Positions 56,216-64,000 of a stretch of 64,000 bases of DNA are shown piece by piece. The stretch lies in contig NZ_CACZTX010000001.1 of the NCBI RefSeq assembly GCF_902784195.1, positions 310,001-374,000 on the forward strand, in the 5' to 3' direction. A program made the position numbers and the translations under genes. The stretch is from an uncultured Methanobrevibacter sp. (lineage in GTDB: Archaea; Methanobacteriota; Methanobacteria; Methanobacteriales; Methanobacteriaceae). Each line of letters begins with the position of its first letter. Position 1 is the stretch's first letter. Below the pieces are notes generated by a model that worked only from the letters and a program-made list of their open reading frames with translations, had not been told where the DNA came from and did no database searches.

Positions 56216-56761
56216 ATGATGAAAGTAATAGGAGTAACCGGTTTACAAGGATCTGGAAAAAGCATTTTCTTTGACACAGCAAAGGAAAAAGGCGCACTTG
56301 TAGTTAGCATGGGAGACATCATTAGAGAAAAGGCTGCAGAAAGAGGAGAAGACACAGGTACAACAGCAAGAACCTTAAGAGAGGAATTTGGACAATATAT
56401 CGTTGCTGAATTAACTGTTGAAAAAATAAAACAACTTTTAGAAGAAAAAGGAGACATCAAAACCATTTTAGTGGATGGAATCAGAAGCCCATATGAAATT
56501 GAACTCTTTAAGGAAAACTTTGATAACTTTATCTCTGTATCAATTTATGCTAGCCCTCGTACCAGATTTGAAAGAATCTCTTTAAGAGGAAGAGAAGATG
56601 ACACAACTGATTTTGATGAATTCATGGTAAGAGAGAACAGGGAATTAGGTTTCGGAATTGGAGATGTAGTGTCCACTACCGATTACTTAATTGAAAATGA
56701 ATGCTCTCTTGAAGAGTTTAAAGAAAGAGTTGCTGAATTTGTAGAAAAAGAAATGGATTAA
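56216..56761 (+). CDS. UPF0200-type P-loop nucleotide kinase-like protein
   Basis: A 181-residue P-loop protein: VIGVTGLQGSGKSIFFD (Walker A, residues 4-20), VSMGDIIREKAAERG, ILVDGIRSPYEIELF (DG.R motif) and a lid with RISLRGREDD. The fold is close to dephospho-CoA and adenylate kinases, and the length fits UPF0200. The substrate is unknown. Its place after phosphopantothenate synthetase makes a CoA-pathway role tempting, but known archaeal dephospho-CoA kinases belong to another family (DUF359). Two ATGs (56216, 56219) are possible; a GGGATT lies just upstream. Confidence 0.82.
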   Translation: MMKVIGVTGLQGSGKSIFFDTAKEKGALVVSMGDIIREKAAERGEDTGTTARTLREEFGQYIVAELTVEKIKQLLEEKGDIKTILVDGIRSPYEIELFKENFDNFISVSIYASPRTRFERISLRGREDDTTDFDEFMVRENRELGFGIGDVVSTTDYLIENECSLEEFKERVAEFVEKEMD

Positions 56762-56829
56762 ATCCATTTTATTCATTTTTTTTATAAATTTTTATTAACT
56801 TTTTTAAAAACTTTTTTTAACTATTTTGA

Positions 56830-57450
56830 CTATTTAATTAAACTATTTTTTCTTTTTTCTAATTTTTTAGGTTCATTCAATAGCTTTGAATCCAAATCAT
56901 CTAAAATAGTCTCTATTCTTTCAAATATTTCATCTAGTGAATCATCTGCCTGAATTACATGCCAATTGTATAAAACAGGCTCTGCCTTTTGCCTTACCTT
57001 TACAAAAGATTCGTAATTTTCAAACATTTCCTCTTTTTCATTTCTCTTTTGAACACGTTCAACCAATTTTTCAGGAGAAACATCCAAATAGAAGAAATAT
57101 TCAGAAACAGGAAGTGCAAAGCATACAATCTTGTAAACAGGAACAGAAATTGCCTTGTTCAAGTAAGAAACAGCTAAAGTATATCTTACAAAGATAACAG
57201 TATCCGCCTTTCCATAATACTTTATTACAGATCTTATTGCATCTGCCCCATAGCATAATGTAGCTATAATCTTATTAAGCTTTCCACCTCTTTCGAGAGC
57301 AGCCTTTGAATTACGGCCAAAAAAGTTGTCTGATGTTGGATGAGAACGAATGATGACAGTTCCTTCCTTTTCATATTTCTCTTTTATGAGTCTAGCTTGT
57401 GTATCTTTACCAGAACCATCAAGCCCATCTATAGCAATAAACCTCTTCAT
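56830..57450 (-). CDS. Thymidylate kinase-like protein
   Basis: The 206-residue protein begins FIAIDGLDGSGKDTQARLI, a classic thymidylate kinase P-loop, and the lid and C-terminal helices also fit. Two features differ from canonical Tmk: the DR(Y/H) motif after the second strand reads FVRYTLAVSYLN, with V for the usual D, and no clear Arg-rich lid is seen. It is most likely a dTMP or related nucleoside monophosphate kinase, possibly a paralogue with altered specificity. It is divergent from the exported-protein gene and convergent with the UPF0200 gene. Confidence 0.75.
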   Translation of the reverse strand: MKRFIAIDGLDGSGKDTQARLIKEKYEKEGTVIIRSHPTSDNFFGRNSKAALERGGKLNKIIATLCYGADAIRSVIKYYGKADTVIFVRYTLAVSYLNKAISVPVYKIVCFALPVSEYFFYLDVSPEKLVERVQKRNEKEEMFENYESFVKVRQKAEPVLYNWHVIQADDSLDEIFERIETILDDLDSKLLNEPKKLEKRKNSLIK

Positions 57451-57773
57451 TGTAACATCTCACAGACAATTAAAATAAATGATTACATGATTATTTAAAA
57501 TGCATTTTAAAATAATAAGTATTAAAAATATTAAACATATTTTTATTTTAATTAATTGTATTTTCAATTCGATTTTTTATGGATTTTAGATTGAATAAGA
57601 ATGGATATGTAACCCAATTAAGTAATTATATATTTATAATACATTATAAAGTTTTATAAAAATTATTTGAATATCATAACATAAGAAAATAAATTAAAAA
57701 ATAAGTGAAAAATAATTAAAATAAGCTAAGAATAAGTGAAAAAAATAAAATAAAAAAGAAAAGGTAAATTAAA
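57451..57773. other. AT-rich spacer, no gene recognised
   Basis: 323 bases upstream of the thymidylate kinase-like gene (its promoter, TATA-like AAAAATATGTTTAATATTT near 57520-57545) and beyond the 57774 exported-protein stop. In transcript sense of the latter the last 120 bases are U-rich and likely terminate it. I see no hairpin or RNA gene. Confidence 0.4.
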
Positions 57774-58301
57774 CTATTCGATTATTACATCACCGAAATA
57801 TGATTCATCAGTTGCACCAATGAATACGAGATCACCATTTTCTTCATAAACGAACATGTACACTGGTTGTTCAGTTGCCATTAAAGAGGAACTGTCGGTA
57901 GTGTTTTGTTGAACCAAATAACCGTCATGACCATTAATGGTTTTCTTTTCATAGTCCATGCCATCTAAAACATATTCGATAACTTGATCAGTTACATTAT
58001 AATCTCTATAATCTCCAACCAATATATAGATTGCTTTTTCTTTTTTATCATCTTCAAAGCCAGCAGCAGACATGGTATAGTCAACTCCAGTGGTGGAGTT
58101 GCTTTTTTCATTATCCATCTTGTAATCTTCGTTTTCAGTAAAACCAGCAGGTATGTTAAAGTCAATACCGCCTACAGTTATTTGTTGAGCTTCGCTGTCA
58201 CCGCCGCCTAAAAAACCTAAATCAAATGCGGATGCAGAACCTGCTAAAACAACAGTTAAAATTGCCAAAATAGCTATAATTGCAATCCTATTAAATTTCA
58301 T
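57774..58301 (-). CDS. Small exported protein of unknown function
   Basis: A 175-residue protein with a signal or anchor peptide (AIIAILAILTVVLAGSASA, ending near residue 25). The mature part has a lipocalin/PsbP-like pattern: INVGGIDFNIPAGFTEN-type opening strand (VGGIDFNIPAGF), YTMSAAGFEDDKKEKAIYIL, INGHDGYLVQQN and VYMFVYEENGDLVFIGAT. Similar strand order (FNVP...Y, then IxGxxGF/GYL) appears in the exported protein at 60418, suggesting distant paralogy. Such proteins are common in Methanobrevibacter. AGGAGG lies before ATG 58301. No function is known. Confidence 0.75.
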   Translation of the reverse strand: MKFNRIAIIAILAILTVVLAGSASAFDLGFLGGGDSEAQQITVGGIDFNIPAGFTENEDYKMDNEKSNSTTGVDYTMSAAGFEDDKKEKAIYILVGDYRDYNVTDQVIEYVLDGMDYEKKTINGHDGYLVQQNTTDSSSLMATEQPVYMFVYEENGDLVFIGATDESYFGDVIIE

Positions 58302-58540
58302 TTTAATTCCTCCTTAATTCAATAAAATAATAAATCCAGGATTTATTAGATTATCTGAATTAATTAATAATAGTTTATAAAATTAGCAATAAATAATTTT
58401 TGATATTTTTTTTAAGATTTTCTATAAAAATAGCAATATTTTAAAATAAAAAAGAAGAAATAATGAAATTTAAACAAAATAAGAAAAATAATTCTTAAAT
58501 AATTATTGTAATTTAAAATAAAAAAATAAAAAAGAAAAAT

Positions 58541-58568
58541 AATTTTAGTGAATAAAGATCACTGAATT
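58541..58568 (-). terminator. Imperfect hairpin with U-rich tail
   Basis: Just beyond the stop at 58572, AATTCAGTGA and TCACTAAAATT pair imperfectly (solid AGTGA/TCACT core, loop of 7). The minus strand then continues ATTTTTCTTTTTTATTTTTTTATTTT after the stem in segments of T. Confidence 0.45.
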
Positions 58569-58571
58569 ATT

Positions 58572-59438
58572 TTAAATATTGAAATTAAAAATGCTTAATA
58601 TGCTATTGAACAATCCATCTAAGGAAAATCCATTGCCAGAAGAGGAACTATCAACAAAATCGCTGATTTGCTCTTTGTAGGCATTTGCATCATCTTGAAC
58701 AGACTGAACTTGTTCAATGGTATATGCAAGGTTTTCAATATCATTATCGGATATGTTGATATTGTATGTTGTACTGTAATCATTGATAATGTTTACAATG
58801 GTTGCATGATCGGTAATGCCTTCCTCATTCACCTTTTCCTTAACATCATCCACTAATTTATTCAAGTCATCAGCACTAACATTTGAATTGTTTAGGATTT
58901 CCGCTTGAGTAGCAATCTCTTGATTTGCTGCCTCTTTAACATTATCTGGAATTTCTACATCAGTAGCTTCCTCATAACAATCCATAATGCCTGCAAGAGC
59001 GGATTCACCGGTAGCGCTTACTGGGCTTGTTACGTAGACATGCCCTCCTTGAATACCTGCAGACTTAAGTGCTGACATGTACATTTCAGGAGTGATTGTG
59101 GTAATTGAGTTATCTACCTCTACAGTAATTTCCCCATTTTGGTTCAAGTCAAGAAGTGCAGAGGAAAATATTTGATTTGAATTGTATTGCTTTCCTGAGA
59201 AACCACCGGAAATCTTGTTTACATCTCCAGCAGTGATCACTTTTGAATCTATATCATTTATGTTCACATTAGTTTTTCCTGCAAAATAGTTGTCAACAAT
59301 TGATTTATATTGCTGATTCATATATGCAGTTTCACCATAGGTTATTACAACTTGATCTGAATTGTCTGCAAATCCAGTTGGAATAACAGCTAATGCCAAA
59401 AATATGGCAACGCATATAGCTAGAATTCTTTTATGCAT
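58572..59438 (-). CDS. DUF1002 domain exported protein
   Basis: The 288-residue protein has a signal peptide (KRILAICVAIFLALAVIPTGFA) and a DUF1002 domain, as in Bacillus YpuA: VVITYGETAYMNQQYKSIVD, FSSALLDLNQNGEITVEV, MYMSALKSAGIQGGHVYVTSPV and TGESALAGIM. It ends with a hydrophobic aromatic patch (SLDGLFNSILSIFNFNI). The family is mainly from Firmicutes, so transfer between gut organisms is plausible. Its function is unknown; it is probably a cell-surface protein. GGTGAT lies three bases before ATG 59438. Confidence 0.85.
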   Translation of the reverse strand: MHKRILAICVAIFLALAVIPTGFADNSDQVVITYGETAYMNQQYKSIVDNYFAGKTNVNINDIDSKVITAGDVNKISGGFSGKQYNSNQIFSSALLDLNQNGEITVEVDNSITTITPEMYMSALKSAGIQGGHVYVTSPVSATGESALAGIMDCYEEATDVEIPDNVKEAANQEIATQAEILNNSNVSADDLNKLVDDVKEKVNEEGITDHATIVNIINDYSTTYNINISDNDIENLAYTIEQVQSVQDDANAYKEQISDFVDSSSSGNGFSLDGLFNSILSIFNFNI

Positions 59439-59742
59439 TTTATCACCTCTTATAAATTCATAATCTTATTTTGTTGAACTAGTATATAAATGTAATCTAT
59501 TTTTTACATAATCGAAAGATTTATAAAGAAAATAACTAATTTTTTCAAAAAATTGAGAATTTATGTAATGATGTCAGTTCCTGTTTTTTAATAAAAGAAG
59601 CCTTTAAAATTGTTTTTTAAAAAAAATATCTTACCTATAAAGAAATTCCTATAAACAATAAGTTTTTATTAAAAGGATACAAAAATATTAATGAAAAATT
59701 AAAAAATGATATTTCTAAAATAAATGGCATAATGTGAAAAAA

Positions 59743-60315
59743 ATGAAATCTTCAATAAGAAAAAAGGATTATTTGAAAATATATAATATAACCAATAATG
59801 CATCTCCATTAGGCAAGTTCAATTGTGGAGAATTATGCGATTCCATTTGCTGCACTGTTGAAAATGGTGAAAGAAATGATGTGCTGGAAGAGATGGTATT
59901 GTATTTGCTTCCTGGTGAAGAGGAGATGCTTGAAAACGAGTCTGATTGGTTTGAGATGTTCTATGAAACAACTGATGAGATTGAATATCCTGACTCTTGG
60001 GATGGGGAAGTCTATTATATAAAATGCACCAATCCGCCACACTGCAATAGAAGATTAAGGCCAATTCAATGCAGGTCTTTCCCTCTTAGCCCACATTTCG
60101 ATAAGGACAACAATCTGCAATTGATTTATGATATGGATGACATGACTTACCAATGTCCAATAATAGTTGATAAAATGGATTTGGATGAGGATTTCCTTAA
60201 AAAGATTTATAAAATGTGGGAAAGGTTAACAGAGGATAAATTGATCTTTGACCTTGTTAAAATGGATTCTGAAAAAAGAGAAAAGAATAAAATAGACTAT
60301 AAAGTAGTCTATTAA
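59743..60315 (+). CDS. YkgJ-type cysteine-cluster protein
   Basis: A protein of about 190 residues with a cysteine-rich metal site. CGELCDSICC early on and later CTNPPHC, then RPIQCRSFPLSPH and YQCPI fit the CxxCxxxCC family (formerly UPF0153) thought to bind Zn or an Fe-S cluster. No membrane segment is present. The first possible start is GTG 59734; ATG 59743, with TGTGA just upstream, is preferred. The upstream spacer (59439-59742) is AT-rich without visible features. It is convergent with the exported protein gene at 60418. Function unknown. Confidence 0.82.
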   Translation: MKSSIRKKDYLKIYNITNNASPLGKFNCGELCDSICCTVENGERNDVLEEMVLYLLPGEEEMLENESDWFEMFYETTDEIEYPDSWDGEVYYIKCTNPPHCNRRLRPIQCRSFPLSPHFDKDNNLQLIYDMDDMTYQCPIIVDKMDLDEDFLKKIYKMWERLTEDKLIFDLVKMDSEKREKNKIDYKVVY

Positions 60316-60417
60316 AATAAATTAATTTTTATCTTATAATGGAATGAAAAAAATTGCTTCTATTAAATTAAATAAAAAAAGTAAACTTGTTTTAAAAAAG
60401 ATTGGTAAAAATTATTT

Positions 60418-61017
60418 TTACCATCTATAATTATAATATGATGCATCATCAAAGGAATCGTCAAAAGAGTCATCATAAGCATCAGATTCGTAATATGCAT
60501 CATCATCGAAATCATATTCATTGCTATGATAAGGCCTATAATCCCTTTGGTCTATAGATGAAACCACATTGGTAACACTTGGCCCTTTAATGTGCAAATA
60601 GATCATATCGTCTTCTGATGCGAAAACAAATGTTTTAACTTTATTTCTTTTATTGTAAAATCCAGTGATTCCTGAGATTGAAGTCTTATACAGCTTTTCA
60701 TCATTCAACTTAAATGAACTGAACCCATCCATTACATTCTTATTGAAACTTGATGAATGCCTTTCCAAACTTATGTTTACAAAATTCTTGCCCTTTTGGA
60801 AGTTCATGTAATTCAAATGGTTAACTTCATCCCATCCTTCATTAACCAATTTGTAGGAACTTGGAACATTAAATCCATATCCTCTCATATAATAAGTTTC
60901 AAAGCCCTTTGGCACATTGTCTTCAGCAGAAATGGAATCAATGATCAACACTGCTGAAAAAAGAATCATTAAAATAAGTGAAATAGTTAAAATGCTTTTT
61001 TTAAAACCTTTTGCCAT
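60418..61017 (-). CDS. Exported protein with acidic Asp/Tyr-rich tail
   Basis: A protein of about 199 residues. The hydrophobic N-terminus (ILTISLILMILFSAVLIIDS) is a signal or anchor. The body has YGFNVPSSYKLV, ISGITGFYNKRN and a final low-complexity tail of Asp, Ser and Tyr (residues about 160-199; repeated DDSFDDS). The body shares strand order with the 57774 protein. The frame opens at ATG 61032, but GGGGGTT precedes ATG 61017 and the conserved part starts MAKGFKKS. The tail may bind cations or wall polymers. No family recognised. Confidence 0.75.
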   Translation of the reverse strand: MAKGFKKSILTISLILMILFSAVLIIDSISAEDNVPKGFETYYMRGYGFNVPSSYKLVNEGWDEVNHLNYMNFQKGKNFVNISLERHSSSFNKNVMDGFSSFKLNDEKLYKTSISGITGFYNKRNKVKTFVFASEDDMIYLHIKGPSVTNVVSSIDQRDYRPYHSNEYDFDDDAYYESDAYDDSFDDSFDDASYYNYRW

Positions 61018-61124
61018 ATCAATAACCCCCATTAACTATACACATAAATAAACATTGTTTAATATAAATATTTGCAATTATTCAATATCAATCAACTACA
61101 ATTTGCTTTTCAATTATTTTGCAA

Positions 61125-61808
61125 TTATTCCTTATCAACCACACAGGCATCAGTTATATTGTATGTGCCGCTATCATGATGCCAATCTATATCTGCATCT
61201 AATATTTCAATCCTTTTTTTAAAGATAGGCCCATCTATAACCAATGTTTCAGCTTCTCCACCTTCAAAAGCAAGATGGATATATGTCTTTTCACTGATTT
61301 TCTCAAGTTCTGCCAATGATTCCTTGTCAATTAGCCTTCCTAACCATGACTCATCAAGCCCATCAGCAAAAACACCGCTTATAATAACCTTAAAGCCAGA
61401 ATCAATCACCAAATCCATATATTCCTTTGGATCTGCATGCCAATATGGTGAAATGGCTTCAATCCCAATCTCATCTGCCAATCTTTCTATTCTTGATTTT
61501 TGATAAGTGGAAAACAATGCGCCTGTGTAAATAGCTTCAATTCCAAGGCTTTTCAATTGATTGAATCCTTCCTTTAAGTCTTCAAGCTCCTCTTCCTTCA
61601 CTCCAGCAGTTGTCACTTCAATTATAGGAATTCCTATAGCAGCTGCCTGCAAATCTGTTAAATGGATGTTTGGAACATGAAACATATAGGATTCATCATT
61701 TTGGGACTTGATTGAGAGAAGATATTTAACATCATCCCCCTTATTAAGGGCATAATTTAAAGCCATTACACTATCCTTTCCACCTGAAAATAAAACAGCA
61801 GATTTCAT
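61125..61808 (-). CDS. dph6: Diphthine-ammonia ligase Dph6
   Basis: The 227-residue PP-loop ATPase catalyses the last step of diphthamide synthesis on elongation factor 2, amidating diphthine. It carries AVLFSGGKDSVMAL (PP-loop, residues 4-17), YTGALFSTYQKSRIE, SPYWHADP, ISGVFADGLDESWLG and the family signature HLAFEGGEAETLVIDGP. Length is normal. GGTGTAAAT precedes ATG 61808. It follows the zinc-ribbon membrane protein gene by 42 bases and may share its transcript. Confidence 0.94.
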   Translation of the reverse strand: MKSAVLFSGGKDSVMALNYALNKGDDVKYLLSIKSQNDESYMFHVPNIHLTDLQAAAIGIPIIEVTTAGVKEEELEDLKEGFNQLKSLGIEAIYTGALFSTYQKSRIERLADEIGIEAISPYWHADPKEYMDLVIDSGFKVIISGVFADGLDESWLGRLIDKESLAELEKISEKTYIHLAFEGGEAETLVIDGPIFKKRIEILDADIDWHHDSGTYNITDACVVDKE

Positions 61809-61850
61809 AATTTACACCATTAATTAAGTAATAAAAAAAGTAATTAGATT

Positions 61851-62417
61851 TCAATTTTCGATAAAGTTTGCAGAATCGTCGTGTCCACTATAACTTAAAT
61901 ATTCATAACTAGGATCATCATAACCATTATTGGAATCTTCAATAAAATCAGATAATCCATAACTGCTTGACCTTTCCATAAATGATGTCAATCCATCATC
62001 AGAGTAAGGCTCTGTTTGAGTAGCTTGACTTAACATGCCTATAACGGCCAATAGTATCAATAGAACAGCAAAGGCTAAAAAGCATTTATTGAAAGTTAAA
62101 TTAGATAAAAAATCGTTATTTGTTGATTTTGGCCTATTAGGCTTTGCAGTCTTTGCACTAGAACCAGCAGAGCTAATGGTTTTTTTAGGACTAGAACCAT
62201 CAGGACTTTTAGTGCTTGTAGAAGTACTAGAATCAGGAACTTTAGGTTTGGATACAGGACTATCATCTGAACTTATAGGTACAACAACACTTGAATTGTC
62301 AGATTCTTGTGATTTGATATCGCTTTCCAATTTAGAAAAGTCAAAGCCGCAATTGGAACAATAACGATTATTGTCATTATGTTGTTCAAACCCACATTCT
62401 GGACAGAATTTAGTCAT
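61851..62417 (-). CDS. Zinc-ribbon membrane-anchored protein
   Basis: A 188-residue protein: N-terminal zinc ribbon (FCPECGFEQ...RYCSNCGFDF, residues 4-27), a Ser/Pro/Thr/Lys linker (about 30-100), one transmembrane helix (CFLAFAVLLILLAVIGML) and a short external Ser/Tyr/Asp-rich tail. Many Methanobrevibacter proteins have this plan (cytoplasmic ribbon, membrane anchor, external tail). GGGGTGAT lies three bases before ATG 62417. It is 26 bases behind the 62443 membrane protein gene in one operon, with dph6 following. Function unknown. Confidence 0.8.
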   Translation of the reverse strand: MTKFCPECGFEQHNDNNRYCSNCGFDFSKLESDIKSQESDNSSVVVPISSDDSPVSKPKVPDSSTSTSTKSPDGSSPKKTISSAGSSAKTAKPNRPKSTNNDFLSNLTFNKCFLAFAVLLILLAVIGMLSQATQTEPYSDDGLTSFMERSSSYGLSDFIEDSNNGYDDPSYEYLSYSGHDDSANFIEN

Positions 62418-62442
62418 ATCATCACCCCTTAAATAAAACTAA

Positions 62443-63261
62443 TTAACGTCTCCTTCGTCTTCTGCTTCTTAATTTTTCAGACTGGTCTTTCTTAAATCTT
62501 CTAGTAAATTTGGTTAAAGGTTCAACAAAGACTCCTGCAATAGCTACAGCCACTCCTACAAGTCCTGTAATAAACATTACCACATAAGTTGGAGCCAAAT
62601 GGTCTTCAAAATAATGAACTGTATTTTGTACAGGTCCTTCTATAGAGATTATATTATAATCGCTTTCATTTAAATAATCCCTAACGTCTACCACATCATT
62701 TGCATTTACACTCACTTGAATATGAACAAATGCGAATTCAGACCCTACTCCTGCCCTATTGCTTAGCCAATTTACAAGAGATCCTAGCGTAGTGGTTGAA
62801 CTTGCAGGATTTTTTAAGTCTACTGAAACGGAATTGTTGGTTACCTTAAATGTTTCAATCTCAGGATCAGCCCTTAAATGATTTTCCACATAAATTTTGG
62901 TGCTGTTCTTAATGAAACCTGTTTTCAGCTCAAAACCGTTTGTGGAAACTGAATTTACCCCATTTAGATTGCTAATCTTATTGGTTACATCACTAATGTT
63001 AGAAGTTGATGGAATGTTCAGATTAATCACTTCACTATCCAATGTAAACAGTCCTTGAGCATTACCTATAATATATGGGCTTTCCTCATAAATAGGGTCA
63101 ATGAAGAAGTATCCTCCGATAGCGCCAAGAACAAATCCGATTATAACTATGGACACAATTTCCTTTCTACCAACATATGGGGATAAAATTCCCATGGAAA
63201 AGGCAAATACCATAATTATAAGGAATAGGATAATATATATAATTCCAGTAATTAAATCCAT
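62443..63261 (-). CDS. Membrane protein with large external domain and poly-Arg tail
   Basis: A protein of about 272 residues. Two N-terminal transmembrane helices (IIYIILFLIIMVFAFSMGIL and VSIVIIGFVLGAIGGYFF) are followed by an external domain of about 140 residues with two ferredoxin-like subdomains (ISNLNGVNSVSTNGFELKTG, IQVSVNANDVVDVRDYL). A C-terminal helix (VVMFITGLVGVAVAIAGVFV) leads to a basic tail ending RSRRRRRR. I do not recognise the family; the duplicated small beta-alpha subdomains resemble sensor modules. The start is ATG 63261 or 63264; the frame extends to TTG 63270. First gene of the operon with the zinc-ribbon protein. Confidence 0.75.
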   Translation of the reverse strand: MDLITGIIYIILFLIIMVFAFSMGILSPYVGRKEIVSIVIIGFVLGAIGGYFFIDPIYEESPYIIGNAQGLFTLDSEVINLNIPSTSNISDVTNKISNLNGVNSVSTNGFELKTGFIKNSTKIYVENHLRADPEIETFKVTNNSVSVDLKNPASSTTTLGSLVNWLSNRAGVGSEFAFVHIQVSVNANDVVDVRDYLNESDYNIISIEGPVQNTVHYFEDHLAPTYVVMFITGLVGVAVAIAGVFVEPLTKFTRRFKKDQSEKLRSRRRRRR

Positions 63262-63542
63262 CATAATCAACTCTTTTAACGATTTTAGATATAAATTTAT
63301 CTTAATTCAGTTTTAATTAATTAAATAAATTTATAAACAAATATTACATTAAAATAAGTCCTAATTTTTAAAATAAAAGAAAATAACTAAATTTATTTAA
63401 GATTTTAAACAATTTTATTATAAATATTTTAAAATTAAGAATTATTATTCTACTTATTATATATAAAAAACTTAATTTATATATTTTATGAAAAGAGTAT
63501 TTTTTAAAATTAAAAAAGAGAATTTGAAAAAAATTAGAGAAA

Positions 63543-63995
63543 TTAAATTAATCTGTTCACTTCAATCATATTTGAATCCTCATCCCATATTACTGTAATT
63601 TTATTAAAGCCCTTTGATAAATGAATATTTTCATTTAAACCATTATAATCAAAAGAGCTGGTGATTTCTTTTGAATTATCTGATAGATTCAAATCAATTG
63701 ATGCAAACCCTTTATTGCCATCATTATAAAGTCTAATATCCACATTTCGATTTAAATCAACATATACAATTCTTTTTGATCCCTTTCCAGATGCATAGCA
63801 AAAGTCAATGGCATCGGTTATTTTAGACAATTCGCTTTTAGCGTTGATTGCATCTATAATATCATTTGAATAATCCATTGCAGCCAATAGAATTGGAACA
63901 GAAATCAAGGTGATAATTAATATCACTATCATGGAACTTAATACGTATTCAAGTGATAATTGGCCTTTATTGTCTAAAATCATATTTCTCATCAT
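63543..63995 (-). CDS. Class III signal peptide (archaeal type IV pilin-like) protein
   Basis: A 150-residue protein with a class III signal peptide: a short charged leader (MMRNMILDNKG) followed by QLSLEYVL and a hydrophobic helix (SSMIVILIITLISVPILLAA). The QxSxE pattern is the site of the prepilin-peptidase EppA, so the mature protein should assemble into a pilus-like fibre or pseudopilus through its N-terminal helix. The remainder is a small beta-rich head (IVYVDLNRNVDIRLYND). ATG 63995 is five bases from the window edge; ATG 63986 is also possible. The 3' spacer 63271-63542 is AT-rich without features. Confidence 0.85.
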   Translation of the reverse strand: MMRNMILDNKGQLSLEYVLSSMIVILIITLISVPILLAAMDYSNDIIDAINAKSELSKITDAIDFCYASGKGSKRIVYVDLNRNVDIRLYNDGNKGFASIDLNLSDNSKEITSSFDYNGLNENIHLSKGFNKITVIWDEDSNMIEVNRLI

Positions 63996-64000
63996 TTCCT

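Overview
The window is a low-GC, AT-rich archaeal chromosome segment, most likely from a gut or rumen Methanobrevibacter or a close relative in the Methanobacteriales. Archaeal markers are ribosomal protein L40e, Tsr3, geranylgeranylglyceryl-phosphate synthase, HMG-CoA reductase, Dph6, archaeal phosphopantothenate synthetase, NurA-HerA-Mre11-Rad50 and a class III signal-peptide (pilin-type) protein. A MurD-like ligase (candidate pseudomurein enzyme) and a large Ig-repeat adhesin-like protein fit Methanobrevibacter. Genes are dense, spacers are extremely AT-rich, and many starts follow an unusually uniform GGTGAT, three bases, ATG arrangement. I recognised no tRNA, rRNA, CRISPR array, insertion sequence or prophage.

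Layout. 1-6820 (-): the 5' part (about 2270 codons) of a giant DUF4011-helicase-Vsr-like-DUF3320 protein, the architecture of the Hhe anti-phage protein, with a roughly 800-residue acidic low-complexity insertion. 7.1-15 kb: ferredoxin-fused aldo-keto reductase, M42 aminopeptidase, MobA-like nucleotidyltransferase, an exported VanW-like protein whose signal segment lacks a normal start codon, a Mur ligase, exonuclease III and a DUF169 protein behind paired palindromes. 15.1-31.6 kb is a DNA-repair and defence-like block: UvrD-type helicase with Fe-S PD-(D/E)XK nuclease (-); a divergent MrfA/MrfB-like helicase-exonuclease operon (+); an orphan ThsB-like TIR protein (+); and nurA-herA-mre11-rad50 (-). 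uvrB (45 kb) and uvrC (52 kb) add nucleotide excision repair.

31.9-41.5 kb is housekeeping: ether-lipid and mevalonate enzymes (GGGP synthase, HmgA), rpl40e, tsr3, sucD, aroD and several small unrecognised methanogen-type proteins. 41.7-44.8 kb is the adhesin-like gene. At 48.4-51.9 kb a potassium-channel gene lies between two paralogous membrane proteins of unknown family, each with an internally repeated motif; this is my best candidate for an undescribed system. 54-57.5 kb holds a PH/GRAM-like protein, an SseB-like protein, phosphopantothenate synthetase, a UPF0200 kinase and a thymidylate-kinase-like protein. 57.7-64 kb is rich in exported or membrane-anchored proteins (one DUF1002), with Dph6 and a class III signal-peptide protein.

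Two non-coding themes recur. First, short direct repeats duplicate TATA-like promoter elements (7.07, 40.6, 55.2 kb) or the 3' ends of genes (9.6, 54.0 kb). Second, transcripts end either in a near-perfect hairpin followed by a U-run or in long U-rich repeat arrays.
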